A DNA stretch of 24,435 nucleotides from Christensenella sp. UBA1242 (GCA_002308915.1 DBWI01000030.1:662-25096); one strand, 5' to 3'. Positions 8,427 to 16,701 are shown, numbered from the stretch's first letter. Notes: generated from the letters alone by a model not told the origin. Made by a program: numbers and translations.

Positions 8427-11400
8427 CACTCCTCCTTCTTTGCAAAAAATTCTGGTTTAATTTCGCCATTTTTATTTCTTTCAACAAAACTTCCTTGTTT
8501 TGCACAAATGCTAGCGTATTCACAGAATTTGCAACCATCTTTTATTGGTGAAACAGCAGTGTTTCCATTAACAATTTCTTGTATTGCTCTTTCAACTGCA
8601 TCAACTGAATATTTAACCATTTCTTCAAGTTGTTTTTTGGTTACATTTTTACTTCTTCCTGAATGAAGACTTTCAAATGAATTAACAAAAGTTGCTTCAA
8701 ACAACTTACTCTTTAAGTTTTCTGGCGACAACGTTTTGTCCACTTTTTTTACAAGATTTATGTCGTCAATAAAATACCCATGAAGCTTGTAGTCATCTTT
8801 GTCTTCATCGGTGTACGCATTGGAAATTGGCAAATAGAATGCACCATAAGGCTTTGCCTTAAAAATATCACAAATTGCTTTTAGATAAACATAAACTTGG
8901 ATTTTTGTGCCATAGAATAAATTTGAAATACTTGCATTTGCACTTCCTGCAGAACCCGTTTTGTAATCTACAATTCTAACATAATCATCCATAAAATCTA
9001 CACGGTCAACAATTCCAATTATTGAATAATCTTTGTTGTCGACAGTCAATTTTATTGCATTGTCATCTGCAAATCTATATTCTGTTTTTTTGATTTTGAA
9101 ATCTGTTACACTTTGCTCATAATTTATAAATTGAGCAAACCTTAACATTTCATTTTTTAGAGTTCTCAAAACAAAATCATTTTCTTCATCAAACAAAAGA
9201 ACATATTCATCTTTTCGCGACAAAGTTGTGCAAATTTTGTCTACACTTTGTGAAATTTGCTCGTCATTAAGTGTGCCAAGTTGTGCTTTGTTTTGGTCAA
9301 CAAACATTTTGCAAAATTCATGCAAAAAATTACCAAAGTCATTTGCTTTGATTTCTCCATTTTTTCGTTCTTTAAGTTTTAATCCATAATTAAGATAATG
9401 TTTGAACGGACAAGAATAATAACTTTCTATTTGGCTGACAGTTGTTTTTTGCTTTAGCATCAAATTGCCATTTTGTATTTGGTCACGATTGATTTGATTA
9501 AAGTCAACACTTTCCCCCAGCTTTGATAGTGCATTTTTTATCACAGCACCTTCGCTTGAATTTGAAATATTTTTCTTTGCTTGTGCAACTGTTGGGTTGT
9601 TGAACAACAAATCATCTCTAAGGTCTTCTTGTGTTATTTTTTTGTTGCCACTTAGCAACAACAAATCTCCAACAAAATTTGATGGCATTACTTTTTTGCC
9701 TTCACTATCTGTTATGCTGTATGTAACAATCAACTTTTTGCCTTGCAATAATGTGTCAAAAAGTTTGAACTTGTTTCTTTTGTTAATAATTTTTGCAGTT
9801 GGCGTTATTTTTACACTTGAACTTAATATTTCAATATCTTTGTCACTAATAAGTCCAACATCTTTAATTTGCGTTGGCATGTCTTGGTTTGCACCAATCA
9901 CACACAAAATTTCACTCTTTTCAAAAAAGCTTTTTGAAATATCTCCAACAAAAACACAGTCAAGTCCCAGTGGAACACTTGAAATTTTTATGCCTGCCAA
10001 ATTCTTTGTGTATAAATCAAAAAATTCATTAACAGAAATTTCTTCATCGCCCATAAAGTTTGATAACTTGTCATTAAAGTCTTGCAACTTTTCAAATAGT
10101 TGCAAATATATTTTTTCAAGATAGTCCTTGCCTTCTTGCCTAAACTTTTCACACAAGTTGTTTATTTGATTTTCAACATCAAAATCTGTCAAGAGTTTTT
10201 CAATTTTTTCTATATAATATTTAACAGTAGACTTTTTGTCTATTTCACCACAAAAACTAATAATACTTGCAAGTTTTTGTACATCAAATTTTTGCAATAA
10301 TTTTTCAACTTTTTTGTACTCAATATTATTTTCAAAAATATAATTTTCAATATCATTTTTTTCATCTTGGTCAATATCAAAAAAGTAGTTATTTGTTAGC
10401 TCAATTAGTTTTTCCTTTTCAAAACCATATGCACACAAATAAAGCACGCATGACAAAAAGTTATACACTGGAGTTTGGTCAATACTCTTTTGTGTATCAA
10501 TATAATAACTTATTCCAAAACCATCAAAAACTTTGTCAATTCTGTCAAAATATTTTTCTGTTGTTGCAATATTAAAATCCTTAAATCTACCACCATTTTT
10601 TGTGTGTTCCAAAATCTTTTTTGCAACAAAATTTACTTCATCTTCGCACGATGGAAGCTCCACAACATCATAACAAACATTGTCACTTTTTTGAATTTTG
10701 TATGAATAAACATTTTCAAAAATTGGCTTTTGCTCATCAGTTAAATTTGGTTGAATTTTTATCACATTATATAAAATGTTTTCATCCTTAAAATAACTTT
10801 CAAAATTATCAAGCATTTCACTATCAAAAATAAAGTTATTTTTGTTATTGCTTGGAACAACAATTCCAATATTTGTATTGTTTGCAACTTTTGAAATATT
10901 TTTTACAACACCATAACCTTGCTTTGTAAAACTATCAAACCCACAAAAATAAAAGTTTGTGTTTTTGTAAGCATCTGTTGATGTAATTAAATTAGAAAAA
11001 ACTTCCATTGTTTGACTTGCATCAAGTCTGCAATCAAGCAATCTTAAATATTCCGTCATTACTTTTGCAATATCAAAAATCTTTTTTTGCATGTTTTCAC
11101 TTTTGTTTTCTGCACTTGCAAGTAATTGCTCTGGAGTTATTCCACTTGACATAACAAGTGAAATCCCTTCTTTAATTTTTTCAACAAGTCCAACGCTTAT
11201 TGTTTTTGAAAAACACACAAAATCTTTTTTGGTGTTTTGCACTGCCCTATACATCAAAAAGTCACTTGTTATTGCGTCAACAAAAACACACTCCAAATTT
11301 GAATTTTGGATTAGACTTTTTGCAAGCATATTTATTCCCATAACTTTTATGGTAAATGTGGCTTTTATTTGTAGTTGCTCAAAAACAGCTTTCTCTACTA

Positions 11401-11527
11401 TCAAAGAATATCTGTCTGGTACAACAACAATATTTTGATATGACAAATCAAATTTGTATTTTTCAATTTGTTCAAGAACGCTGTTTTTTATATCTTCTAT
11501 TCTATTACCACAAATAATATTTATCAT
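8426..11527 (-). CDS. addB: ATP-dependent helicase/nuclease subunit B
   Basis: AddB is the partner of AddA. In the family it supplies a second nuclease, an inactivated helicase fold that reads Chi-like sites, and an Fe-S cluster that staples the nuclease domain. The C-terminus shows the nuclease elements GNFLHEF, IGIVDRVDF and VRIVDYKTG followed by QVYVYLK. The Fe-S cysteines are one in the SYYSCPF segment and CKFCEYASIC near the end. I chose the ATG at 11527 (1,033 aa) because MINIICGN matches where the family begins. An upstream ATG (11617) adds 30 unrelated residues and lies outside the predicted transcript. The N-terminus has no GxxGxGKT: the place of the AddB Walker A reads CGNRIEDIKNS. 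There is no Shine-Dalgarno sequence and the promoter predicts a leaderless mRNA. addA follows directly. Confidence 0.94.
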   Translation of the reverse strand: MINIICGNRIEDIKNSVLEQIEKYKFDLSYQNIVVVPDRYSLIVEKAVFEQLQIKATFTIKVMGINMLAKSLIQNSNLECVFVDAITSDFLMYRAVQNTKKDFVCFSKTISVGLVEKIKEGISLVMSSGITPEQLLASAENKSENMQKKIFDIAKVMTEYLRLLDCRLDASQTMEVFSNLITSTDAYKNTNFYFCGFDSFTKQGYGVVKNISKVANNTNIGIVVPSNNKNNFIFDSEMLDNFESYFKDENILYNVIKIQPNLTDEQKPIFENVYSYKIQKSDNVCYDVVELPSCEDEVNFVAKKILEHTKNGGRFKDFNIATTEKYFDRIDKVFDGFGISYYIDTQKSIDQTPVYNFLSCVLYLCAYGFEKEKLIELTNNYFFDIDQDEKNDIENYIFENNIEYKKVEKLLQKFDVQKLASIISFCGEIDKKSTVKYYIEKIEKLLTDFDVENQINNLCEKFRQEGKDYLEKIYLQLFEKLQDFNDKLSNFMGDEEISVNEFFDLYTKNLAGIKISSVPLGLDCVFVGDISKSFFEKSEILCVIGANQDMPTQIKDVGLISDKDIEILSSSVKITPTAKIINKRNKFKLFDTLLQGKKLIVTYSITDSEGKKVMPSNFVGDLLLLSGNKKITQEDLRDDLLFNNPTVAQAKKNISNSSEGAVIKNALSKLGESVDFNQINRDQIQNGNLMLKQKTTVSQIESYYSCPFKHYLNYGLKLKERKNGEIKANDFGNFLHEFCKMFVDQNKAQLGTLNDEQISQSVDKICTTLSRKDEYVLLFDEENDFVLRTLKNEMLRFAQFINYEQSVTDFKIKKTEYRFADDNAIKLTVDNKDYSIIGIVDRVDFMDDYVRIVDYKTGSAGSANASISNLFYGTKIQVYVYLKAICDIFKAKPYGAFYLPISNAYTDEDKDDYKLHGYFIDDINLVKKVDKTLSPENLKSKLFEATFVNSFESLHSGRSKNVTKKQLEEMVKYSVDAVERAIQEIVNGNTAVSPIKDGCKFCEYASICAKQGSFVERNKNGEIKPEFFAKKEE

Positions 11528-11533
11528 ACTAAC

Positions 11534-11562
11534 ATAATAACAAAAGGATAAAAAATAATCAA
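11534..11562 (-). promoter_or_regulatory. addBA promoter, predicted leaderless
   Basis: On the minus strand TTGATT (11562-11557) and TATTAT (11539-11534) are 17 nt apart. The -10 box ends 6 nt before the addB ATG at 11527, the same geometry as at 169 and 11677. No Shine-Dalgarno sequence is present. Confidence 0.6.
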
Positions 11563-11641
11563 ACAAATTAAAAAGCTGGTTTGCGTTTTTGAATAAACAA
11601 AATTTTGGCAAAAACAAATATAGTTAATTTTATTTATTGTG

Positions 11642-11670
11642 TTGACAAACAAAGGCATTGCGATTAAAAT
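11642..11670 (+). promoter_or_regulatory. Promoter of the Gln-rich protein gene, predicted leaderless
   Basis: TTGACA (11642-11647), a 17-nt spacer and TAAAAT (11665-11670) are followed after 6 nt by the ATG at 11677. There is no Shine-Dalgarno sequence. The promoter is divergent from that of addBA. Confidence 0.75.
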
Positions 11671-11676
11671 AAAAAT

Positions 11677-12492
11677 ATGGAAATTGAAGTAACAGACTTA
11701 TCAAGTCAACCTGTTTCAGAAAATGGACACTCACTTCCTTCAACAAAAAGTGTCGATGTTTTTAATGCGTTATCACTCTATAACGAAGAACTTGGCGAAA
11801 AGTATGAAAAAGAAGGATACAATCCATTTGATGACGATTTTGTGTTGACCGAAGATTATGCAAATGAAATTTTGCAAAACAAAAGTCAAGACATTGACCA
11901 TATTTTGTCAGAGAATTTTTTGGATTACAGCAATAAGGAAGTTTCAAAAAACTTTGAAACTGCAATGCAAAAAGGCAACAAAGTTATAGAAGCTCTTCAA
12001 AATGAAATCGCAGTTACTGGTGATGAAAAAGTTAAAGGGCAACTAAAAAAATGTCTTATTTTTGTCAAGAACAGAAACGAACTGCTCAAGGCAAACATTG
12101 CAAAACTAAAACAAAAAGATGCAAACGCAATCAAAATGTATTTGGAAATGTATGGCATGGACAGCGAACTTAGTGAAATTATGAAAGACACATTCACAGA
12201 AGAAGCAAACATGCAAGTTGTCATTTCACAAATGATTAATGCTGCAAACAGACGTGCAATTAATGTAAAATCAAAATCAATTAAGTTTGTTAAACAATAT
12301 CAACAAGCTCAAGTAAACGAGCAAAGAGCGGAACAAACTCAACAAGCCGCACAACAACAAGCTCAGCAACAAATCAAAGAAGAAGCAAAACAACAAGTCA
12401 AAGAAGAAAAAGTTGCACAAGAGCCTAACAAACAAAACAAACAACAACAAGAAGGTCAAACAAACGAATTTGATCAAGATTTCACAATGTAA
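11677..12492 (+). CDS. Uncharacterised soluble protein with Gln-rich tail
   Basis: I do not recognise this 271-aa protein. Residues 1-60 are acidic and probably flexible. Residues 65-210 are predominantly helical (repeated Lys/Glu/Leu patterns, for example LKKCLIFVKNRNELL). Residues 213-262 are a low-complexity Gln/Lys/Glu/Ala stretch. The end, NEFDQDFTM, is acidic. There is no signal peptide, membrane segment or metal-binding motif. The start is fixed by the promoter, whose -10 box ends 6 nt before the ATG, and there is no Shine-Dalgarno sequence. The gene is divergent from addB and ends just before a terminator-like hairpin. Adjacency to addBA does not by itself show a repair role. Confidence 0.75.
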   Translation: MEIEVTDLSSQPVSENGHSLPSTKSVDVFNALSLYNEELGEKYEKEGYNPFDDDFVLTEDYANEILQNKSQDIDHILSENFLDYSNKEVSKNFETAMQKGNKVIEALQNEIAVTGDEKVKGQLKKCLIFVKNRNELLKANIAKLKQKDANAIKMYLEMYGMDSELSEIMKDTFTEEANMQVVISQMINAANRRAINVKSKSIKFVKQYQQAQVNEQRAEQTQQAAQQQAQQQIKEEAKQQVKEEKVAQEPNKQNKQQQEGQTNEFDQDFTM

Positions 12493-12498
12493 CAAAGT

Positions 12499-12527
12499 GC
12501 AGGGACAAGTGTGTACCCTGCCTTTTT
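12499..12527 (+). terminator. Intrinsic terminator or attenuator ahead of the kinase-CYTH gene
   Basis: GCAGGG (12499-12504) pairs with CCCTGC (12516-12521) around an 11-nt loop, followed by five T. It sits 14 nt before the Shine-Dalgarno sequence of the next gene. It therefore either ends the 11677 transcript or attenuates read-through into 12553. Confidence 0.65.
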
Positions 12528-12552
12528 ATATCATTTTTTAAAGGAGAAAAGA

Positions 12553-13962
12553 ATGGAAAAATTAAAAAGTGCATCAAGATGGAAATACTTTAATGTAGAC
12601 AGAACAGAAGAAATTTTGGAACACTCCAAAAAGGCAGTAATTTTGCTTGCCGGTGCATCATCATCTGGAAAAAGTTTTTCAGCAAAACTATTGCAAGAAA
12701 CTCTTGAAGAACAAGGCTACAAAAGTGTCGTTCTTTCAACAGATAGTTACAACAAAGGTATCAGTGGAATTATTTGCGACAAAGTTAATCAAAAGTTTTT
12801 TAAGGGCAAATTGGAAAACATTGAAAAAATTAAAGAAATTGTAAAAAAATGCATTTATAACACAGATTTTAGCGAAAAATTCAACAAAAATGACTTAATT
12901 AATATAAAAAATGGCATAAAAGGCTTAATTGACAAAAATGACATACCACTATTTTTGCGCTCATTAAAATCAGAATTTGACATCATCAACTTTGATGAAC
13001 CAAGCGTTTATGACCTTAAAAAAGTTGCAAGAGATATCAACAAACTTGTAGCCAACGAAACAATAAAAGAGAAAAAATATAGCAAAGTTGTAAGCGAGCA
13101 ATTGCCACGCGACACAGTTATTGACGGAAGCAAAATTGATGTTGTTATTGTTGAAGGAATTTATGCTCTTGAAGATGAACTTCTTGACAATATTGACCAA
13201 AATATTACAGTCAAAAATTTTATAGAAAGCGATGCTAAATCACTATTTTTAAGACGTGTAATTAGAGATGCAAAAACAACTTCTGCAGACAACTGTTTTA
13301 CAATTGGTTTGTACTTTAAGTACATTGTGCCAAGCTATATCAATGGCATACTTCCAAACAAAGTAAAAGCCGATTGCATATTCAAAAACGATATGACATT
13401 CAGTGAACTTCACAGTGGCGATGTTTACGAAACAAAACAAAAATATAGAGTAAAAAATGCACAAACACTAAAAGATTTGCTTAGCGTTGCAAAAGTTGTA
13501 TCAAAAGAAAAACAAAGAGATATATATTTCTGTGGCAAAGATGAAGATGTTAGTGGCGAAAATTTACTTCGCTTACGTACAATTTTTGACCCAGACAAAA
13601 ATCAATATGTTCCAACTTCACTTGTTCACAAAGGTGCAATAAAATCCAGAAAAGACAACAAAATAACAAGACCAATCAACCTACTTATTAAAGAAGGCGA
13701 CTTCTTTAAGATATTCACTAGCGAACAAGATTTTGTTGACAACATGAAATTTGCTCAATTTGACATTGAAAGAATAACCAAAAAGACAAGAACAAGAATA
13801 AAACTTGGTGAACTTGAACTAACAATAGATGATATTGAAGGCGAAGGTGTGTTTATTGAATTTGGCAACGACATTGACTTTAATGTAATTCAAGACATAA
13901 TTGACAAATCAAAAACAAACCAACCAATTCCTCTCACCCACCTAACCGAAAAACATAAATAA
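12553..13962 (+). CDS. Uridine kinase-like P-loop protein fused to a CYTH domain
   Basis: The N-terminal half is a P-loop kinase of the uridine kinase/phosphoribulokinase group: GASSSGKS (residues 34-41), LSTDSYNKG, INFDEPSVYDL, VVIVEGIYALED (about 197-208) and SLFLRRVIRDA. A helical insert of about 70 residues (75-142) separates the first and second motifs. The C-terminal half (about 293-445) resembles a CYTH/triphosphate tunnel domain: LRLR (339-342), HKG (359-361), RTRIKL (412-417), then LTIDDIEGEGVFIEF. The N-terminal ExExK signature is degenerate (ETKQK). Kinase-CYTH fusions are known as plant TTM1 and TTM2, where the tunnel domain acts on pyrophosphate or polyphosphates; the substrate here is unknown. 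The ATG at 12553 has AAGGAGA 5 nt upstream. A longer GTG start at 12511 would lie inside the preceding hairpin and was rejected. The protein is 469 aa. Confidence 0.8.
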   Translation: MEKLKSASRWKYFNVDRTEEILEHSKKAVILLAGASSSGKSFSAKLLQETLEEQGYKSVVLSTDSYNKGISGIICDKVNQKFFKGKLENIEKIKEIVKKCIYNTDFSEKFNKNDLINIKNGIKGLIDKNDIPLFLRSLKSEFDIINFDEPSVYDLKKVARDINKLVANETIKEKKYSKVVSEQLPRDTVIDGSKIDVVIVEGIYALEDELLDNIDQNITVKNFIESDAKSLFLRRVIRDAKTTSADNCFTIGLYFKYIVPSYINGILPNKVKADCIFKNDMTFSELHSGDVYETKQKYRVKNAQTLKDLLSVAKVVSKEKQRDIYFCGKDEDVSGENLLRLRTIFDPDKNQYVPTSLVHKGAIKSRKDNKITRPINLLIKEGDFFKIFTSEQDFVDNMKFAQFDIERITKKTRTRIKLGELELTIDDIEGEGVFIEFGNDIDFNVIQDIIDKSKTNQPIPLTHLTEKHK

Positions 13963-13976
13963 AAATAAAATAGCCC

Positions 13977-13992
13977 GAAAGACAAGGCTCGG
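13977..13992 (+). repeat. First copy of a 16-nt GAAAGACAAKGCTCGG motif
   Basis: GAAAGACAAGGCTCGG here matches 15 of 16 bases of 14073-14088, which lies inside the large hairpin. This copy overlaps a small AGCC/GGCT hairpin (13972-13975 with 13986-13989). It may be a remnant of a second copy of the structured element. Confidence 0.55.
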
Positions 13993-14060
13993 TGAATTTA
14001 ATAAAAACAAAAAAAAGAACAAGAAGTTCTAGGCTCGCATAATATACAATATTAAAAAAC

Positions 14061-14173
14061 AAAAAAGAGAGTGAAAGACAATGCTCGGCAAGTCACCGAC
14101 CGCACGAATTTGGTTTCCCAAATGACCGTGGGCGGTGGCTTGACAGTAAACGCAGTATTTCGCTCTCTTTTTT
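14061..14173. ncRNA. Candidate structured RNA, MITE-like hairpin or bidirectional terminator
   Basis: The 113-nt element folds on itself. A 16-bp outer stem (14061-14076 with 14158-14173, one G-U pair) encloses a 12 x 15 nt internal loop. A 10-bp stem follows (14089-14098 with 14133-14142), then a short CACG/CGTG stem and an apical ATTTGG/CCAAAT stem. The apical loop is TTTC on the plus strand and GAAA, a GNRA tetraloop, on the minus strand. T-runs flank it on both strands, so it can terminate the two convergent genes (ends at 13962 and 14179). It matches no riboswitch, SRP or 6S RNA that I can recall. Confidence 0.4.
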
Positions 14174-14178
14174 TGTTT

Positions 14179-15045
14179 TTAGTCGATGTCAAGATTCCAC
14201 AAATTATTATGTTCAAACAACTGACTCGTTCTATGTCCCTTTCCTGTTTCGTAATCACTTGTTGGCATAACAAGTTTTGCTGTTTTTCTTCTAAAGTTTG
14301 CATCCAAAAGTTTTTCTCTCAAGATTACTTCATAACTATTTTTAAGTTCTGTAAGAGTAAATTTTTCTGGCAAAAGATTGAAAATTATGTCAGTATATTC
14401 AAGCTTGTTTTTCAAACGCTCAAGAGCATAAAATATTATTCTTGCATGGTCAAAAGCCAAATCTGACGCCAAAAGTTCAATATTTTTCTGCTCTTCTATG
14501 CCATTTTTTGTAATTTTTATAAAAATTTGATTTTTTAGAGTTGTGGTTTCACTGGTTAAATTTAGCTCATATTTTTTCTCAAGAACATAGCCACCTTTAA
14601 TTTGTTTTTTGTTTGTTGACACATCAACAAGGTCAACATCAAACCACTCTCCACCTTCAACTTGTGTGCTTTGATTTGTGAGTAGCATATATGAAATTGA
14701 AATCACTCTGCTCCTTGGATCACGGTCTTTGTTCCCAAAAGTGAATAGTTGCTCATAGTAGTAATTATTTTTTAGATTAACTTTTTGAGAAACACAATAT
14801 TGCATACTTTGATTAAGTTCAAAATTTAGGTCAATAAAAGTTCCAACAATGGAATACTTATCTTTGTATGGCAAAAATTGGCGCTTTGTTAAATACACCT
14901 GTAATTTTTTTTCTGGAAGTTTTCTATAGTTTTCTTGTGGCTTGTCAAAAAGTCTAAAGATTACTGCATCAACAGTAACTGATGGTTTTTCATAAATACT
15001 ATCACTATAAAGTTCCAAAAACTTCTCATCTTCTTTTGTTAACAT
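14179..15045 (-). CDS. nrtR: Nudix-related transcriptional regulator of NAD metabolism
   Basis: NrtR proteins repress NAD biosynthesis genes and leave DNA when ADP-ribose or a related nucleotide binds their Nudix domain. Residues 22-140 are Nudix-like (VTVDAVIFRLF, LQVYLTKRQ, then YYEQLFTFGNKDRDPRSRVISISY, the region typical of NrtR). The catalytic Nudix box is degenerate: after GTF there is no REXXEE, so this is a sensor rather than a hydrolase. Residues 195-282 are the winged-helix part, with FNLLPEKFTLTELKNSYEVI, the FRRK recognition segment and a Gly-rich GKGHRTSQLFE end. The length (288 aa) is normal or slightly long. AGAGGTG lies 4 nt before the ATG. It follows prs and nadE in the same direction and probably belongs to their operon, so it would be autoregulated. 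The operators at 16703 and 16773 are its likely targets. Confidence 0.9.
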   Translation of the reverse strand: MLTKEDEKFLELYSDSIYEKPSVTVDAVIFRLFDKPQENYRKLPEKKLQVYLTKRQFLPYKDKYSIVGTFIDLNFELNQSMQYCVSQKVNLKNNYYYEQLFTFGNKDRDPRSRVISISYMLLTNQSTQVEGGEWFDVDLVDVSTNKKQIKGGYVLEKKYELNLTSETTTLKNQIFIKITKNGIEEQKNIELLASDLAFDHARIIFYALERLKNKLEYTDIIFNLLPEKFTLTELKNSYEVILREKLLDANFRRKTAKLVMPTSDYETGKGHRTSQLFEHNNLWNLDID

Positions 15046-15093
15046 ATTTCACCTCTTTTAACTAAAAATTGTCTAATTTTACATAAAATTACT

Positions 15094-15122
15094 CAAAAAT
15101 AAGCAAAAAACTGCTATTTTTG
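15094..15122 (-). terminator. Weak hairpin between nadE and nrtR
   Basis: An 11-bp AT-rich stem with one bulge (15094-15105 with 15112-15122) lies in the 99-nt gap between nadE and nrtR. No T-run follows the stem on the minus strand, so it may only partly reduce read-through into nrtR or stabilise the mRNA end. Confidence 0.3.
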
Positions 15123-15144
15123 ACATAATTTTTCTTATTTGTTG

Positions 15145-15894
15145 TTATTCATTAAACATATTTGGCAAGTTGCCTTCAAAACTTGCAATACCTTTTCTTT
15201 TGTGAGCACACACATTGTGAGTTCTTTGTATCTTATCAAAATTTTCGCCTTTGATACCATTTCGGATATAACTATCCAACTCATCATAACTAAAGCCAAG
15301 TTTTTGCTCATCACTCATTCCACTAAGTCCATCACTTGGTGTTTTGTATACCAGATTGTATGGCAAACCAAGTTTTATACCAATTTCACACACTTCTGTT
15401 TTTGTAAAATTGATAAGTGGAGCAAAGTCTCCAACATTATCGCCCCATTTGGTTGTGTAACCAACCATTTTTTCACTCAAATTTGAAGTATTTGCTACCA
15501 AATAGCCAAGAGAACCAGCAATTGCATACAAAGTTGTCATTCTTAATCTTGGTGGTGTATTTTGGGTTGAAACACTATTCAACTGTTTGTCACACTTCTC
15601 CAAAACTGGAGTAATGCTATTTATTACATCGTTATATGCATCTGTGATAGGCACAACAACATACCTAATCCCTAGAAATTCACAGCTTTCTACGGCATCG
15701 CTAATATCTTTCATCTCTCCATTTGGCATAATAACTCCAAGTACATTATCTTTACCAATTGCGTTAACGCAAAGTTTTGCACACACAAAAGAATCTTTTC
15801 CACCACTCATTCCAAGTACCACACCTTTTGTGTTTGCAGTTTTTGTATAGTTGACTATCCATTCAACTATATCATTTACTATCTTATCATCCAT
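15145..15894 (-). CDS. nadE: NAD synthetase, ammonia-dependent
   Basis: NadE catalyses the last step of NAD synthesis: NaAD + ATP + NH3 -> NAD + AMP + PPi. The P-loop of the N-type ATP pyrophosphatases is present as SGGKDS (residues 30-35; most NadE proteins have SGGIDS). The NaAD-binding segment TKWGDNVGDFAPLINFTKTEV follows, and then PSDGLSGMSDEQKLGFSYDELD, both in family order. The protein (249 aa) has no N-terminal nitrilase domain, so it should use free ammonia. Its ATG overlaps the end of prs by 8 nt, with an AAGGAGA Shine-Dalgarno sequence inside prs, so the two genes are translationally coupled. Confidence 0.95.
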   Translation of the reverse strand: MDDKIVNDIVEWIVNYTKTANTKGVVLGMSGGKDSFVCAKLCVNAIGKDNVLGVIMPNGEMKDISDAVESCEFLGIRYVVVPITDAYNDVINSITPVLEKCDKQLNSVSTQNTPPRLRMTTLYAIAGSLGYLVANTSNLSEKMVGYTTKWGDNVGDFAPLINFTKTEVCEIGIKLGLPYNLVYKTPSDGLSGMSDEQKLGFSYDELDSYIRNGIKGENFDKIQRTHNVCAHKRKGIASFEGNLPNMFNE

Positions 15895-16681
15895 AAATCA
15901 TTCTCCTTACATCAAATAATGTCATTTTTTTGGTTGCCCTCTTTTTTAGTGCATTTGTAGAGAACAAATGCTTTACACAAGAAAACTTGACCACTCTGTT
16001 GTTATATCTGTTGTTTTCTATCTGTCCACAAAGAATATATATTTCATTAACACCCTTTTTTGAAAGTACTTCAATTGCTTCACAAAGAGTGTCGCCTGTT
16101 GAAATTATGTCATCTACTATCAAAACCTTTTTGCTTGTGTCAAACTCTGTCATTATGTCGTATTTGCAAATTAGCCCTGTGTTTATATCTCTTTCTTTTT
16201 CAAAGTAAATTTTTTTACCTTGCAAGTTCTTGTATCTATTTCTGCTTCCTTTGTCTGTAAAACATACATAATCATCTTCACCAAAGCCAATCTTTGCTTT
16301 TATCTCTTTTTCTAGCATTTCAACATAACTAATCTTTTTTGCATTACAAAATTCACTTATATCACAATGTGGCTCACATATTGTTAAACTGTTAAGCTTG
16401 AGCGAATTTATTATGTTTGCCACATGTTTTGTTGTGTTTACTTCATCTCTGCCTTTGTGATCCATTCTTTGATATGGTAAATAAGAAAGAATTAAATCAA
16501 CACAAACATTTTTTTGCTTGTAATAGTCAATAATTACAAAAAGTTCAAAAATGCTTTCTTGATTAAGGAATAATATTTCTACTTTATTATTTATTATATA
16601 TTTATCCATAATACTGGACAAAAGTTTCATTTCTCCACTAGAAAAGCGTTTTGGAATAAATTTTTTGCTATTTATATACAT
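15887..16681 (-). CDS. prs: Ribose-phosphate pyrophosphokinase, short NAD-operon type
   Basis: This enzyme makes PRPP from ribose 5-phosphate and ATP; here it would feed PncB. It has the flexible ATP loop YLPYQRMDHKGRD (residues 67-79), the metal-binding segment CEPHCDISEF (102-111) and the PRPP loop VLIVDDIISTGDTL (186-199). At 264 aa it is shorter and more divergent than housekeeping Prs (about 310-320 aa), so it may be a dedicated NAD-pathway copy. I chose the ATG at 16681 because AGAGGA lies 6 nt upstream and MYINSKK matches the family start. A longer ORF from 16756 would run through the promoter and operator. It is the first gene of prs-nadE(-nrtR). Confidence 0.9.
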   Translation of the reverse strand: MYINSKKFIPKRFSSGEMKLLSSIMDKYIINNKVEILFLNQESIFELFVIIDYYKQKNVCVDLILSYLPYQRMDHKGRDEVNTTKHVANIINSLKLNSLTICEPHCDISEFCNAKKISYVEMLEKEIKAKIGFGEDDYVCFTDKGSRNRYKNLQGKKIYFEKERDINTGLICKYDIMTEFDTSKKVLIVDDIISTGDTLCEAIEVLSKKGVNEIYILCGQIENNRYNNRVVKFSCVKHLFSTNALKKRATKKMTLFDVRRMIYG

Positions 16682-16701
16682 ATTTTTCCTCTTTCGATTA
16701 G

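Noticed and set aside
9597..10791. Plus-strand ORFs opposite addB
   Set aside because: They are antisense to a well-supported gene, with no promoter or ribosome binding site.
11528..11617. 30-residue N-terminal extension of AddB
   Set aside because: It does not match the family, covers the predicted -35 and -10 boxes and has no ribosome binding site.
12511..12552. GTG start extending the kinase-CYTH protein by 14 residues
   Set aside because: It begins inside the terminator hairpin; the ATG at 12553 has a good Shine-Dalgarno sequence.
14061..14173. Hairpin considered as SRP RNA, 6S RNA or a known riboswitch
   Set aside because: No SRP GGAA-loop/GUCAGG signature, too short for 6S, and no riboswitch core recognised; it also lies at gene 3' ends rather than in a leader.
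14052..14466. ORFs on both strands over the hairpin and the nrtR 3' end
   Set aside because: They overlap nrtR in other frames and have no start signals.
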